Shown piece after piece: positions 7,891-17,479 of a stretch of 64,000 nt of DNA (position 1 is the stretch's first letter; each line of letters begins with the position of its first letter). The position numbers and the translations under genes are program-made. The stretch is from an uncultured Bacteroidales bacterium (GTDB lineage: Bacteria > Bacteroidota > Bacteroidia > Bacteroidales > UBA932). A model generated the notes under the pieces. It was not told the origin of the DNA, made no database searches, and saw nothing but the letters and a program-made list of their open reading frames with translations. Location: NCBI GenBank assembly GCA_944323845.1, contig CALUUA010000013.1:1-64000 (forward strand). Reading direction: 5' to 3'.

Positions 7891-9156
7891 ATGTACACAC
7901 TGTTGATTTATCTGACATTTCTGGGATTGAAGATAGCTTCACACTGGAACCCCAAACTCAGGCTTTTTGTCCGTGGAAGGAAGAATCTTATGTCCAGGAT
8001 AGAAGCCGCAGTGAAGGGTTACGATGATATTATCTGGTTTCACGTGGCGTCCATGGGGGAATTCGAGGATGCCAGACCTGTCATAGAGGAGACCAGAAGG
8101 AGATATCCTCACAGGAAGATATTGCTGACATTCTTTTCTCCGTCAGGTTATGAAGCCAGAAAAGACTGGAAAACAGTGGACTGGGTATTCTATCTCCCAA
8201 TGGATACATGGTTCAATGCCAGACGGTTTGTCCGGGCTGTACGGCCGTCGAAGGCGGTTTTCACCATAGGGGAATTTTGGTTCAACTATCTTCGCCAGCT
8301 GCGTATCCGCAATGTCGACACGTGCATAATGTCTGTCCTGCTTTCCAAGGATTCACCATATATGAAATGGTACGGATGGCCCTACAGGAGAGCATTGAGA
8401 AAGGTTTACAGGTGCGTAATGGTCAAGAATGAAGAAACCCGTCTCGCTCTGGAAAAGATAGGCTGCGCCAATGTTACCGTAACAGGGGATCCGAGATTTG
8501 ACAGGGTCATGATGATAGCAGAAGAAAACTGGCATGACAAGATAGTGGAAGCATGGTCGGATGGCCGGAAGGTAGCAATAGCCGGGAGCACCAGCAGTCA
8601 GGACGATGACCTTTTCCTGTCTCTGACTAGGAAATATCCCGGTGACAAGTTCATGATTATCCCTCATGAGCTGGACGAGGCTCCGATAAGGCGCATTCTT
8701 TCGGAGTCGGGACACGGAGCCATACTTTATACCGATGTGGAATATGTCTTCTCTTCCGGAATCCCGGACAAGGTCAAGGAAGAGATGATAGACAGAATGA
8801 AGACCGCTCAGGTACTTGTCGTAAACAAAATCGGCATTCTGTCCCGTCTATACAGATACGGGTGGTGTGCTCTGGTAGGCGGCGGATTCATCAATCTGCC
8901 TCACAGCGTGATGGAGGCTGCTGTTTATGGTATGCCTGTGGCAATGGGACCGCAATATCATAAAAATGACCAGTTCGTGGAGCTGATGAAGGCCGGAGCG
9001 GCAACGCCTGTGGAGAATGACAATGATATTCTGGAATGGTTCAGGAAATATCATGACAATGCCGGACAGCTGGAAGAGGCCAGACGGGTGACTGAAAGTT
9101 ACTGCCGGAACAATGTCGGAGCCTCGGCCCATATCTGCGACCTGATTATGGGATGA
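7891..9156 (+). CDS. waaA: 3-deoxy-D-manno-octulosonic acid (Kdo) transferase
   Basis: This is a 421-residue inner-membrane-associated GT-B (GT30) glycosyltransferase that transfers Kdo from CMP-Kdo to the lipid A precursor. An N-terminal hydrophobic segment (residues 1-18) is followed by the family's acceptor-side motif HVASMGEFEDARP with the likely catalytic base Glu57. The donor side shows VGGGFINLPHSVMEAAVYG with the conserved GG and HSxxEA pattern near residues 330-350. It lies 22 bp after uvrA on the same strand and converges with the fimbria-like lipoprotein gene, 12 bp away. The pairing with uvrA has no obvious functional logic. Confidence 0.95.
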   Translation: MYTLLIYLTFLGLKIASHWNPKLRLFVRGRKNLMSRIEAAVKGYDDIIWFHVASMGEFEDARPVIEETRRRYPHRKILLTFFSPSGYEARKDWKTVDWVFYLPMDTWFNARRFVRAVRPSKAVFTIGEFWFNYLRQLRIRNVDTCIMSVLLSKDSPYMKWYGWPYRRALRKVYRCVMVKNEETRLALEKIGCANVTVTGDPRFDRVMMIAEENWHDKIVEAWSDGRKVAIAGSTSSQDDDLFLSLTRKYPGDKFMIIPHELDEAPIRRILSESGHGAILYTDVEYVFSSGIPDKVKEEMIDRMKTAQVLVVNKIGILSRLYRYGWCALVGGGFINLPHSVMEAAVYGMPVAMGPQYHKNDQFVELMKAGAATPVENDNDILEWFRKYHDNAGQLEEARRVTESYCRNNVGASAHICDLIMG

Positions 9157-9168
9157 GACCGGTCTGGC

Positions 9169-10734
9169 TCAGTCAATTACCAGAACTATCATTTCCGACT
9201 GATTTACAGGATATCCGACTTCCATATACAGAAGTCCGGTTCCCCTTTCTTTCGTGTAGATGGTAACGGCTTTCCCGTCTTCACTGATTCCATAGTCATA
9301 TATACCCCTGTTTTTGTCGTATTCAAGTTCTTCTATCCCGATGTCGAAAGGCGTGTCATTCGGGAAGTATTCGCATTTGACCTCTACGATTTCCCCTTTT
9401 TCGCATCGAATGAAATTTCCCGGAAATATTTTCATGTAATAGGGAAGGGGATTGACCGTGACCATGCATTCGGCGGAGCATCCGCTCCCGTCAGCAGCGT
9501 AGCAAATGACGGAACACTTGCCTTCTCCTTTTGCGGTAACCGTACCGTCGTTTGAAACCGTGGCAACGCTTTTGTCATCGGAATCCCAATAGAGCCTCGT
9601 GCCTTCAGTGTTTTCCGGAGTCAGGTACGGTACGATCCTGGTACTTTCTCCGATGTATGAAAAATTCAGAGTTGAATATGAAAGTTCAAGCGTTCTGGCG
9701 GAGTTTTCTATCCCGGATTTGTCTATCCTCCACTCGTCACCGTCCAGACCGGTCCCTTCCGGTATGATACAGATGTTGTATTCATAATTTCTGCAGATAT
9801 CGAAGTTCCCGGGATTTTCCCCCGGATACAACCTGTATATCAGGTATTTGCCTGATTGGGTGTAATGCGCATCTGACAGATACTCGGATTTGATCTCGAT
9901 ATATGAACAGAATTCTTTTTCAGGCGCATTGTCAGGCAGGACTTTCGCCTTTTCATCGGTGTTCCCCGGCAGCAGATCGCCCTGCATGTTTTCGAGCAAG
10001 TACAGGCAGACTTTTCCGCTTTTTCCGTCATATCCGGTAGTGTTGAGAATGTCGGTTTCATAATCTTTCCTGATGAATCCTGAAGGAAAAAAATCGAAGG
10101 GGTCGCGGATGTGGTTTCTGTTGAAGGGGTAGACAGACCGCGGGCACCCTTCGACCTGTATGCTTCTGACATTGAATTCCACGTCGTCAGCCAGACGGCT
10201 CCTGTCTACTCTGACAGTGACTCTGGCCATGAGTCTTTCCAGCGGTATTTCAATCCTGTCTTCAGTGACTTTCGTGTTTTCGTTGTATCCGCTCATGGGC
10301 AGGCCGATGCTGTAGTCGTCAGGATAAGCCAGATAGTATTTCAGGTTTTTCAGGTCTTCGATGCTGGCGGCATTTATCCTGTACCCGAAGTTGGCGCAAA
10401 CATAAATGGAATAAATCCCGTTTTTCAGAAGCCTGACGTTGCATGAACCGGCTCCGCTTCCTGAAAGATAAAGCCTGTGCTCCAGAACCCCCATGGAATT
10501 GAAGATGAACAGATTGATGTCGGATATCTTTTCTTCGTCCGGGTCAAGGGCTTTGGTGACTGCATTCCTGACTCCGAAAACGAGAGATGCGCTTATACTC
10601 TCTCCGCCATAATTTGACTCTGTCCCGGAATCATGGTCGATGCACCCATGAAAACACAGGCAGGATATAAGGATGGTCATTGCCGCTTTCATGAAATACG
10701 GTGCGGCTGAGACAATGTCTGGCTTTTTCATCAT
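9169..10734 (-). CDS. Fimbria-associated lipoprotein, DUF4906-like with Big_2-type domain
   Basis: This is a 521-residue predicted lipoprotein. Its hydrophobic leader ends in LISCLCFHGC, giving two possible lipidated Cys (25 or 31); Met15 is a possible alternative start. The N-terminal half resembles the fimbrillin/DUF4906 group found with Bacteroidales fimbriae (INLFIFNSMGVLEHRLYL; LERLMARVTVRVD). A bacterial Ig-like group 2 segment follows at about residues 345-430 (WDSDDKSVATVSNDGTVTA, GKCSVICYAADG). It is second in a two-gene unit, 11 bp after the companion lipoprotein gene. Role in a pilus or surface structure is inferred from family. No major fimbrillin or anchor/usher gene lies nearby. 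Confidence 0.72.
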   Translation of the reverse strand: MMKKPDIVSAAPYFMKAAMTILISCLCFHGCIDHDSGTESNYGGESISASLVFGVRNAVTKALDPDEEKISDINLFIFNSMGVLEHRLYLSGSGAGSCNVRLLKNGIYSIYVCANFGYRINAASIEDLKNLKYYLAYPDDYSIGLPMSGYNENTKVTEDRIEIPLERLMARVTVRVDRSRLADDVEFNVRSIQVEGCPRSVYPFNRNHIRDPFDFFPSGFIRKDYETDILNTTGYDGKSGKVCLYLLENMQGDLLPGNTDEKAKVLPDNAPEKEFCSYIEIKSEYLSDAHYTQSGKYLIYRLYPGENPGNFDICRNYEYNICIIPEGTGLDGDEWRIDKSGIENSARTLELSYSTLNFSYIGESTRIVPYLTPENTEGTRLYWDSDDKSVATVSNDGTVTAKGEGKCSVICYAADGSGCSAECMVTVNPLPYYMKIFPGNFIRCEKGEIVEVKCEYFPNDTPFDIGIEELEYDKNRGIYDYGISEDGKAVTIYTKERGTGLLYMEVGYPVNQSEMIVLVID

Positions 10735-10745
10735 TTCTGATTATT

Positions 10746-11840
10746 TTAAAACTCTATCTCAGTTTCCGGCAGGCTGTTCCATTCCATAACAGTCCAGTCA
10801 GTCATGACCGCCTCCGGCGATACCGGCACAGACGGATCGGTGACACCTGTCTGCGTGATGGTCAGATCCAGAACATACCGGCAATTCCGATCTATTCCGG
10901 AAGGCTTCCCGTCGGAGCCTGTCCCCATTCCGTTTATATTTATCGGATAGTAGTATCTTGTCCCGCTGATGTCCCCGGCTATGACGAGTCTTGTGAACGG
11001 AGTGCCTGCAGTATCATCAGTCGAACTGTTCGGATAACAGTACAGTCTGATTTCCGGCTGTATTTTCTCTGCACCTATGTTTTCCGGGAAGTCGGCATAT
11101 ACCATTTCCGGATGCATCATCCGCCTTGAAGATTCGTAATGATATCCGTCGGAGTTCAGCGGAGCGGCCGGCATGAACCCCTTGTCTTTCATAAGCAAGG
11201 CGAGGGAATTGACATTGGTCAGGTAAGCGTATGCGTTTTCCAGCTTTTCTCCGTCGTACAGTTTCCCGCTGAAGTCGCATCTGATTGAACGGATATCAAT
11301 CACGGATACAAGAGGTGCAAGCATCATTTCGCATGAAGAGTCTGTTTCCGCATCCAGAAATGCCGTCCCGCTCATGACAGGAGTTTCCGGCGACTCCATG
11401 CACAGATCGGCGTACATGCCGGATATTGATTCCAGTGAGGATATTCCGTTCCACTCATAGTCGCGCATTTGCGGATTGAGGATAGCTACGACTATTTTCC
11501 TGCCTTTCCCTGATGCAGCATCTACAGTATGGTCTTTTCCTATTTCAAGCCGCTGGTAAGCATCGAGCCTTTTCAAAGCATCGTCATTATATATGAATAC
11601 GTCTACTGTCCCGCCGGAAGTCCCGCCGGCCTGCCCCATGACCGGGACTGTCTTCAGACATATCGTATGTTCTCTCATGTCCGGTATCCGGTCATGAGGA
11701 TCATGCGCTCCGTCATCGCAGGCGACGGAGAAAATAAAGGCCGGAAAAAGAAAAAGCAAGGCGATTGCCGAACGGCAGATAGTAGAAATTGATGAAGTCC
11801 GGCCTTTATATATTCCGAAATTATGGTCAGGTGTTTTCAT
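10746..11840 (-). CDS. FimB/Mfa2-like lipoprotein
   Basis: This is a 364-residue predicted lipoprotein, with signal ALLFLFPAFIFSVAC and lipid Cys near residue 41. An open frame extends 13 codons further upstream, but the -7 box TAGCTTTG at 11858-11865 lies inside that extension, so ATG 11840 is preferred. The fold pattern suggests two beta-rich domains of the FimB/Mfa2/DUF4906 type: VDVFIYNDDALKRLDAYQRL early, then a second domain ending TDWTVMEWNS, a C-terminal pattern common in fimbrillin-type proteins. It is first gene of a pair with the DUF4906-like protein. Similarity is judged by eye and the exact family is uncertain. Confidence 0.65.
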   Translation of the reverse strand: MKTPDHNFGIYKGRTSSISTICRSAIALLFLFPAFIFSVACDDGAHDPHDRIPDMREHTICLKTVPVMGQAGGTSGGTVDVFIYNDDALKRLDAYQRLEIGKDHTVDAASGKGRKIVVAILNPQMRDYEWNGISSLESISGMYADLCMESPETPVMSGTAFLDAETDSSCEMMLAPLVSVIDIRSIRCDFSGKLYDGEKLENAYAYLTNVNSLALLMKDKGFMPAAPLNSDGYHYESSRRMMHPEMVYADFPENIGAEKIQPEIRLYCYPNSSTDDTAGTPFTRLVIAGDISGTRYYYPININGMGTGSDGKPSGIDRNCRYVLDLTITQTGVTDPSVPVSPEAVMTDWTVMEWNSLPETEIEF

Positions 11841-11857
11841 TCTGTCAGTCTTTGTCG

Positions 11858-11865
11858 CAAAGCTA
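11858..11865 (-). promoter_or_regulatory. Promoter -7 box of the fimbria-like lipoprotein pair
   Basis: The minus strand reads TAGCTTTG, 17 bp before ATG 11840. No clear -33 TTTG at 19-nt spacing. Confidence 0.5.
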
Positions 11866-11989
11866 TCCAAACCGGACATGATAGAATGTCAGAAAACGAA
11901 AAATTTTCGATTTTCTTTTTTTATAAGTTGAATTTTCAGTTTTGATATGTTTTTTGCCGGAATCTGTCATTTATAATGAAAAATATTTA

Positions 11990-11997
11990 TAAATTTG
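11990..11997 (+). promoter_or_regulatory. Promoter -7 box of the DUF47 gene
   Basis: TAAATTTG matches TAnnTTTG, 19 bp before the ATG at 12017, in an AT-rich spacer. Confidence 0.55.
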
Positions 11998-12016
11998 GTC
12001 AAACCGCATTAGGAAT

Positions 12017-12676
12017 ATGACTTTTTTACGACGATTCAGAAGGGTCTTTTCACCCAGAACCCATTTCCAGCCTATTTTTTCCCAGCAGGTGGCATATATA
12101 CGGCAAGCGTCCGACGCCTTGCTTCAAATGATGAGGACGGATGACATTTCCGAAAGGAAAAGACTGGAAAAAGAGGTCAAAATGTGCGAAATCCAGGGCG
12201 ATGCCATGCTTACGGAGTTCTATGAACAGCTGAATGACAAATATTTTTCCATTCTTCACAGTTCAGATCTGCAGACTGTAGCCATGAACATAGACAATAT
12301 TCTGGACAATATAAACGATTCTGCCAAGGCAGTCCTGATATACATGCCTCGGAAAATCGATGTCCAGCTCGTGGAGCTTGCGGAGTATATCTGCGCCGAG
12401 GCTGATGCCATGACCATGATAGTGGCAGGGATGGATGAGATGAAAAGGAAATTTTCAGATATGACTATCCAATGCGACCGCATAACCGAGCTTGAGCATG
12501 CTGCAGATGATACCTATGAAGAGTATGTCGGCTATATTTTCCAGAATGGAACGGATGCCATAGAACTGATGAAATCGAAGAATATCGCTGAGATGCTTGA
12601 AGCCACTACGGATACTGCCAAGGTATTTTCGGACCATATAAGGAAAATACTTCTGCGGTATGTAGTGGAAAGATAA
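12017..12676 (+). CDS. DUF47 family PhoU-like protein
   Basis: This is a 219-residue all-helical protein of the DUF47/PhoU-like family, usually a regulator or partner of a Pit-type phosphate transporter. Typical features are repeated acidic or basic helices with paired D/E clusters (LEKEVKMCEIQGDAML; ELEHAADDTYEEYV) that bind metal in PhoU-like folds. No signal or membrane segment is present. Members are commonly followed by a pit gene; here a strong terminator follows and no transporter is adjacent, so its partner must be encoded elsewhere or be absent. Confidence 0.88.
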   Translation: MTFLRRFRRVFSPRTHFQPIFSQQVAYIRQASDALLQMMRTDDISERKRLEKEVKMCEIQGDAMLTEFYEQLNDKYFSILHSSDLQTVAMNIDNILDNINDSAKAVLIYMPRKIDVQLVELAEYICAEADAMTMIVAGMDEMKRKFSDMTIQCDRITELEHAADDTYEEYVGYIFQNGTDAIELMKSKNIAEMLEATTDTAKVFSDHIRKILLRYVVER

Positions 12677-12733
12677 TAAATCAGGACGACTGGAGAGGGT
12701 ACTTTCTGCTGTATGCAGTGAAAGATAATTAAT

Positions 12734-12770
12734 AAAAAGGAAATCCCCGAAATTCAGAGATTTCCTTTTT
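12734..12770. terminator. Bidirectional terminator between DUF47 and nqrF
   Basis: A 12-bp perfect stem AAAAAGGAAATC/GATTTCCTTTTT has A and T tracts on both sides. It serves the convergent DUF47 gene and the nqr operon. Confidence 0.85.
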
Positions 12771-12807
12771 ATTTGTACTCTTTTCAGACTTCGTTTTCAA
12801 CCTGAAA

Positions 12808-14076
12808 TCAGGCGCCGAAGTTATCGTACAGTATGTTCTCCGGAGGTACGCCGAGACTGTCGAGCAGATTCACTACTGAAGAGGACATCATAGGAGGTCC
12901 GCACATCAGGTAAAGCGCATCTTCCGGAGCTTCGTGATTCTTAAGATAAGTATCATACAGCACGGTATGTACGAATCCTGCTGTATATGCTACTCCTGCT
13001 GCATCTGCGGCAGGGTCCGGACGGTCGAGGGCAAGATGGAACTTGAAGTTCGGGAACTCTTTTTCAAGCGCATGGTAGTCTTCCAGATAGAATGCCTCTT
13101 TCAGGCTTCTGGCGCCGTAGAAGAAGTTCACTTTTCTGGTGGTCTTTTCTGTCTTGAAAAGATGCATGATGTGGCTTCTCATAGGAGCCATACCGGCTCC
13201 GCCTCCGATGAAGATAAGTTCCTGATCGGCAGGAAGGTTGTCCGGCAGGAAGAATTCTCCGTAAGGTCCTGAAATCGTCACCTTGTCACCCGGCTTCAGA
13301 GAGAAGATATAGGATGAGCAGATACCCGGATTTACCGGCAGGAATTTTCTGGTGGCGCGGTCTACCGGCGGAGTCGCTATCCTGACATTCAGTTTGATTA
13401 TGTCGCCTTCTGCCGGGTAGCAGGCCATGGAATATGCCCTGATGGTAGGGGTTGTATTCACCATCTTGAGGTCGAATGCACCCATCTTTTCCCAGTCTTC
13501 GCGATACTGTTCGTCCACGTCTATGTTCTTGTAGTCCACTGTGATGGCAGGAACATCCACCTGGATATATCCTCCGGAGCGGAAATGCAGATGCTCTCCT
13601 TCAGGAAGTTTCACCACGAATTCCTTGATGAAGGTGGCGACATTGTGGTTGGAAACGACTTCGCATTCCCATTTCCTGACGCTGAGTGCGGATTCAGGTA
13701 CGACAATCTTCAGGTTTTCCTTTACCTTTACCTGACATCCGAGCCTCCAGTGGTCGAGGATCTGTTTCCTGCTGAAGAAGCCCACTTCCGTAGGGAGGAT
13801 TGTGCCGCCTCCTTCAAGGACGCGGCATTTGCACTGTCCGCAGCTGCCCTTTCCTCCGCAGGCTGACGGCAGGAATATTTTCTGTTCGGCCAGAGTGGAC
13901 AGAAGAGAGCCGCCAGGGGTCACTTCCACTTCTTTCTGTCCGTCGTTTATGCTGATTTTTACTGTGCCTGATGGTGTCAGCTTGATCTTGACGAACAGGA
14001 GCAGGGCCACCAGTATAAGGGTGACTACAACTATTGCAATCACCGCGATTATTATGGTAGGAATCAAATTTTCCAT
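12808..14076 (-). CDS. nqrF: Na+-translocating NADH:quinone reductase subunit F
   Basis: This 422-residue subunit takes electrons from NADH. An N-terminal transmembrane helix (residues 5-30) is followed by a [2Fe-2S] ferredoxin domain with Cys73, Cys79, Cys82 and Cys114 (SACGGKGSCGQCKC). Then comes a FAD-binding domain with RAYSMACYP and an NADH-binding domain with FIGGGAGMAPMRSH and MCGPPMM. Last gene of nqrABCDEF, 18 bp after nqrE. In the complex it is peripheral on the cytoplasmic side. Confidence 0.97.
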   Translation of the reverse strand: MENLIPTIIIAVIAIVVVTLILVALLLFVKIKLTPSGTVKISINDGQKEVEVTPGGSLLSTLAEQKIFLPSACGGKGSCGQCKCRVLEGGGTILPTEVGFFSRKQILDHWRLGCQVKVKENLKIVVPESALSVRKWECEVVSNHNVATFIKEFVVKLPEGEHLHFRSGGYIQVDVPAITVDYKNIDVDEQYREDWEKMGAFDLKMVNTTPTIRAYSMACYPAEGDIIKLNVRIATPPVDRATRKFLPVNPGICSSYIFSLKPGDKVTISGPYGEFFLPDNLPADQELIFIGGGAGMAPMRSHIMHLFKTEKTTRKVNFFYGARSLKEAFYLEDYHALEKEFPNFKFHLALDRPDPAADAAGVAYTAGFVHTVLYDTYLKNHEAPEDALYLMCGPPMMSSSVVNLLDSLGVPPENILYDNFGA

Positions 14077-14094
14077 TTCTTCTAATCTCTTGAA

Positions 14095-14712
14095 TTAAAG
14101 CTGGATACCCATGAATGTCATGAAAGATATCGCCATGAGCCCGACAGTGATGAAGGTTATTCCGAGACCGCGCAGGGGAGCAGGTACATTCGAGTATGTG
14201 AGCTTTTCCCTGATGGCGGCGAGAGTCACGATAGCCAGGAACCAGCCTATACCTGATCCGAGTGCATATACCGTAGCCTCTCCTACATTTACGAAATCCC
14301 TTTCCTGCATGAAGAGAGAGCCGCCGAGGATGGCGCAGTTCACTGCTATGAGCGGAAGGAAGATACCGAGCTGGGAATACAACGTCGGCGCGAACTTCTC
14401 GACAACCATTTCCACTATCTGCGTAAATGCAGCCACTACCGCTATGAATACGATAAAACTCAGGAAGCTCAGGTCAATATCGGCGAAAGAGTCTCCGAGC
14501 CATCTTGAAAGAGCTCCGGGTTTCAGTACGAACTCATTCAGGAGATAGTTGATAGGCAGGGTTACCAGAAGGACGAATACTACAGCAACACCCAAACCGG
14601 TAGCCGTTTTTACGTTTTTCGATACCGCCAGATACGAGCACATGCCCAGAAAGTAGGCGAATATCATGTTGTCAACGAAAATTGACTTGACGAACAAGCT
14701 TATATATTCCAT
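14095..14712 (-). CDS. nqrE: Na+-translocating NADH:quinone reductase subunit E
   Basis: This is a 205-residue integral membrane subunit with about six transmembrane helices, homologous to NqrD and RnfA. Family landmarks are the N-terminal [20 protein letters not shown] and the half-buried [11 protein letters not shown]. Together with NqrD it is thought to form the part of the membrane channel that holds an iron centre between inverted repeats. Sits between nqrD (21 bp upstream) and nqrF. Confidence 0.96.
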   Translation of the reverse strand: MEYISLFVKSIFVDNMIFAYFLGMCSYLAVSKNVKTATGLGVAVVFVLLVTLPINYLLNEFVLKPGALSRWLGDSFADIDLSFLSFIVFIAVVAAFTQIVEMVVEKFAPTLYSQLGIFLPLIAVNCAILGGSLFMQERDFVNVGEATVYALGSGIGWFLAIVTLAAIREKLTYSNVPAPLRGLGITFITVGLMAISFMTFMGIQL

Positions 14713-14733
14713 TTCGATTCGAGTTTGATGTTA

Positions 14734-15354
14734 TTATTCCTGAAGGTCTTTCTGGAAACTTCTCTGTATCCAAATGATTATGCCGAGAAGTATCAGCGCC
14801 ATAGGCGGCAGGATGATAAGACCGTTGTCCATGTAGCCGGCGTCATAGAATGACTGTGGGATGATCCGGATTCCGAAAATGGTTCCGGATCCGAGAATTT
14901 CCCTGAAGAAGGCCACTACTACGAGAATAAGTCCGTAGCCTACACCGTTTGCCAGTCCGTCGAGCAGTGACGGGATCGGCTTGTTGCCGAGGGCAAAAGC
15001 TTCGATACGTCCCATCACGATACAGTTCGTAATGATAAGTCCCACGTACACTGACAATGTCTTGCTGACGCTGTATGCGTATGCCTTCAGAATCTGGTCC
15101 ACAAGTATTACCATCAGCGACACTATGACGAGCTGTACGATGATTCTGATTCTGTTAGGAATCGTATTCCTGAGCAATGAGGCTACGAAACTCGAAAGGC
15201 CGGTGACGATTATGACGGACAGAGCCATTACGCATGCTCCCTCCATCTGGACGGTCACTGCCAGAGAAGAACAGATACCGAGGACGAGTACCGTAACAGG
15301 GTTGCCCTTCAATATCGGCTTCAACAATACTTCTTTATAATTAATGTCACTCAT
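14734..15354 (-). CDS. nqrD: Na+-translocating NADH:quinone reductase subunit D
   Basis: This is a 206-residue membrane subunit with about six helices, paralogous to NqrE. Landmarks are NPVTVLVLGICSSLAVT near the N-terminus and ITNCIVMGRIEAFAL, the conserved Cys-bearing segment in the middle. It starts 3 bp after the nqrC stop, so translation is probably coupled. Confidence 0.96.
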   Translation of the reverse strand: MSDINYKEVLLKPILKGNPVTVLVLGICSSLAVTVQMEGACVMALSVIIVTGLSSFVASLLRNTIPNRIRIIVQLVIVSLMVILVDQILKAYAYSVSKTLSVYVGLIITNCIVMGRIEAFALGNKPIPSLLDGLANGVGYGLILVVVAFFREILGSGTIFGIRIIPQSFYDAGYMDNGLIILPPMALILLGIIIWIQRSFQKDLQE

Positions 15355-15357
15355 TTT

Positions 15358-16254
15358 CTATTCCTCCACATTTACATTGGTTTCAACAGCATCGGCAGCC
15401 GCTGTCTTTACAGAGTCTATAGGTTCTGCCATAGTGCCGGCAGCCAGAGTACTGTCGGATACCGCGGTTTTTTCAGCCTGTCGTGCAGCTTCTTCCAGAT
15501 ACGGCTTGTAGTATTTGGCCCACAGATTAATGCTTTTCCCGAGAGCCTGGGAAGTGATGGTGGCGCCGCTGATCGCATCCACGCTGTGTTCAGGTTCCGT
15601 AATCGCCGTGATCTTGGCTACGGTGAACATGTCTTCCCCTGTCATATTGAATGTCTTTCCGTGGAATTTGCCGTAGAAAGGCTTGTCTGCGATTTTTGAT
15701 CCCAAACCGGGCGTTTCTCCCTTATGGTCGAAAATGGCGCCGTCAATGGTCTTTCCGTCCTCGTCCAGGGCGAGATAGCCCCAGATAGGCCCCCAGAGAC
15801 CTGCACCGTAGCATGGTATTACAGTCACCTTGTGGCCTTTGATGTCAAAAATATAGACAGGCAGTCTGAGTTCGGAAAGAAGTCCGCTCTCTCCTTCCTC
15901 AAGTTTCTTGAACTTGTCGTTCTGGGCCTTGAGGTCGGAAGTGGTGGTCACTTCGATCTTGTTCTTGTCTTCCTTTCCGGTATTCATGTCCTGTACTTTC
16001 TCTCCGTTCCCGTCGACGAAGAACGCTGCCACGATATTGTCGGCATAAAGTCCGAGAACGTCTGCGTCCTCTTCGATGGTGAACGTCGTATCTACCTGGG
16101 ATGCGGCTCCGAGAAGTTTGCCTATGGTCTCCAGCTTGATGTTCTCATTCTGTTTGTCCTGCAGGCTCATAGCCACAAAAGCCAGAATCGCAGCGACCAG
16201 TACGACAAGTACGGTCGAATATATTACTGTATATGTATTGCCGTTAGTGTTCAT
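15358..16254 (-). CDS. nqrC: Na+-translocating NADH:quinone reductase subunit C
   Basis: This 298-residue subunit has one N-terminal transmembrane helix (residues 10-30) and a large periplasmic FMN domain. The flavinylation motif SGATIT lies at residues 229-234, with Thr232 or Thr234 as the site of covalent FMN. The C-terminal 40 residues are acidic and low complexity, longer than in many homologues. It follows nqrB by 11 bp. The ApbE flavin transferase needed for attachment is not in this window. Confidence 0.96.
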   Translation of the reverse strand: MNTNGNTYTVIYSTVLVVLVAAILAFVAMSLQDKQNENIKLETIGKLLGAASQVDTTFTIEEDADVLGLYADNIVAAFFVDGNGEKVQDMNTGKEDKNKIEVTTTSDLKAQNDKFKKLEEGESGLLSELRLPVYIFDIKGHKVTVIPCYGAGLWGPIWGYLALDEDGKTIDGAIFDHKGETPGLGSKIADKPFYGKFHGKTFNMTGEDMFTVAKITAITEPEHSVDAISGATITSQALGKSINLWAKYYKPYLEEAARQAEKTAVSDSTLAAGTMAEPIDSVKTAAADAVETNVNVEE

Positions 16255-16265
16255 ACCTGTGTAGT

Positions 16266-17468
16266 TTAAGCGATTTTAACTTTTTTAGCCTTTTTCTTCA
16301 GGGAAACCTCGACCACATAATGGTCAATCAGAGGTGCGAAGGTATTCATCAGCAGGATGGCCAGCATCATGCCTTCCATATAGCCCGGATTGAACAGTCT
16401 GACAGTCACTGTCAATGCTCCTACCAGAAAACCGTATATCCATTTGCCGGTTTCAGTCTGGGCTGAGGTTACAGGGTCTGTAGCCATGAAGACGGTTCCG
16501 AATGCGAAGCCTCCGAGAACGAGATGATACCATGCAGGAAGCTGCAGGTATGGAGTGGCATCAGTAGCCAGGGCATTGGCGAGAAATCCTATTGCCAAGG
16601 CACCGATGACAGAAGAGAGCATTATCTTCCAGCTGGCTACGCCTGTCCATATAAGCAGGATGGCTCCGAGCAGGATGGCTATTACAGATGTTTCTCCGAC
16701 TGCTCCGCCGATGTTTCCTATGAAAAGATCCATGAATGACAGACCTGCGCTGTCAAGACCCTGGATTCCCTGTCCTGCGTGGACAAGCGGAGTAGCTCCG
16801 GAGAATCCGTCTACAACGCCATTCCCGCATGCGTAGGCTGTGCCGTCGCTGAGATATCTTGTCAGACCGCCGGTCCAGATCGTGTCGCCGGACATCTTGC
16901 TTGGATACGAGAAGAACAGAAATGCACGGCAAAGAAGCGCCGGATTCCATATGTTCATGCCTGTGCCGCCGAAAATCTCCTTGCCTATGATTACCGCGAA
17001 TGCCACGGCAATGGCCAGCATCCAGAGCGGAACATCAATAGGTACGATAAGCGGAATCAGCATTCCGGTCACAAGATAGCCCTCATTAACCTGATGGCCT
17101 CTGATCTGGGCGGAGATGAATTCTATTCCCAGACCTACTATATATGATACCAGATAAAGAGGTATGATCTTCACGAATCCGTACCATACCATCTGCCAGA
17201 ATCCCCAGCCGAGCCCGAAAGCCAGATCATGCTGGTATCCTGTGTTCCATATTCCGAAAAGGAGGCTCGGCACAAGCGCCAGAACCACTATAATCATGAC
17301 CCTTTTCAGGTCAATGGCGTCTTTTACATGGGTTCCTTTTGCCGTTACCGTTCCAGGGACATAAAGGAAAGATTCAAAAGCTTCGAAAGTAGAATGCAGG
17401 AAGCTGAGCTTGCCGCCTTCACTGAAGGTCGGCTTTATTTTATGCATAAATTTCACTAATCCGTTCAT
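16266..17468 (-). CDS. nqrB: Na+-translocating NADH:quinone reductase subunit B
   Basis: This 400-residue multi-helix membrane subunit is central to Na+ translocation. It carries a covalent-FMN motif SGAT at residues 223-226 (GFSGATPLV), and the quinone/riboflavin-binding region follows. The frame is open 32 codons upstream, but ATG 17468 (MNGLVKFMHKIKP) matches the family start, and the extension would overlap nqrA. The gap to the nqrA stop is 11 bp. Confidence 0.96.
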   Translation of the reverse strand: MNGLVKFMHKIKPTFSEGGKLSFLHSTFEAFESFLYVPGTVTAKGTHVKDAIDLKRVMIIVVLALVPSLLFGIWNTGYQHDLAFGLGWGFWQMVWYGFVKIIPLYLVSYIVGLGIEFISAQIRGHQVNEGYLVTGMLIPLIVPIDVPLWMLAIAVAFAVIIGKEIFGGTGMNIWNPALLCRAFLFFSYPSKMSGDTIWTGGLTRYLSDGTAYACGNGVVDGFSGATPLVHAGQGIQGLDSAGLSFMDLFIGNIGGAVGETSVIAILLGAILLIWTGVASWKIMLSSVIGALAIGFLANALATDATPYLQLPAWYHLVLGGFAFGTVFMATDPVTSAQTETGKWIYGFLVGALTVTVRLFNPGYMEGMMLAILLMNTFAPLIDHYVVEVSLKKKAKKVKIA

Positions 17469-17479
17469 ACCCCTGATAA

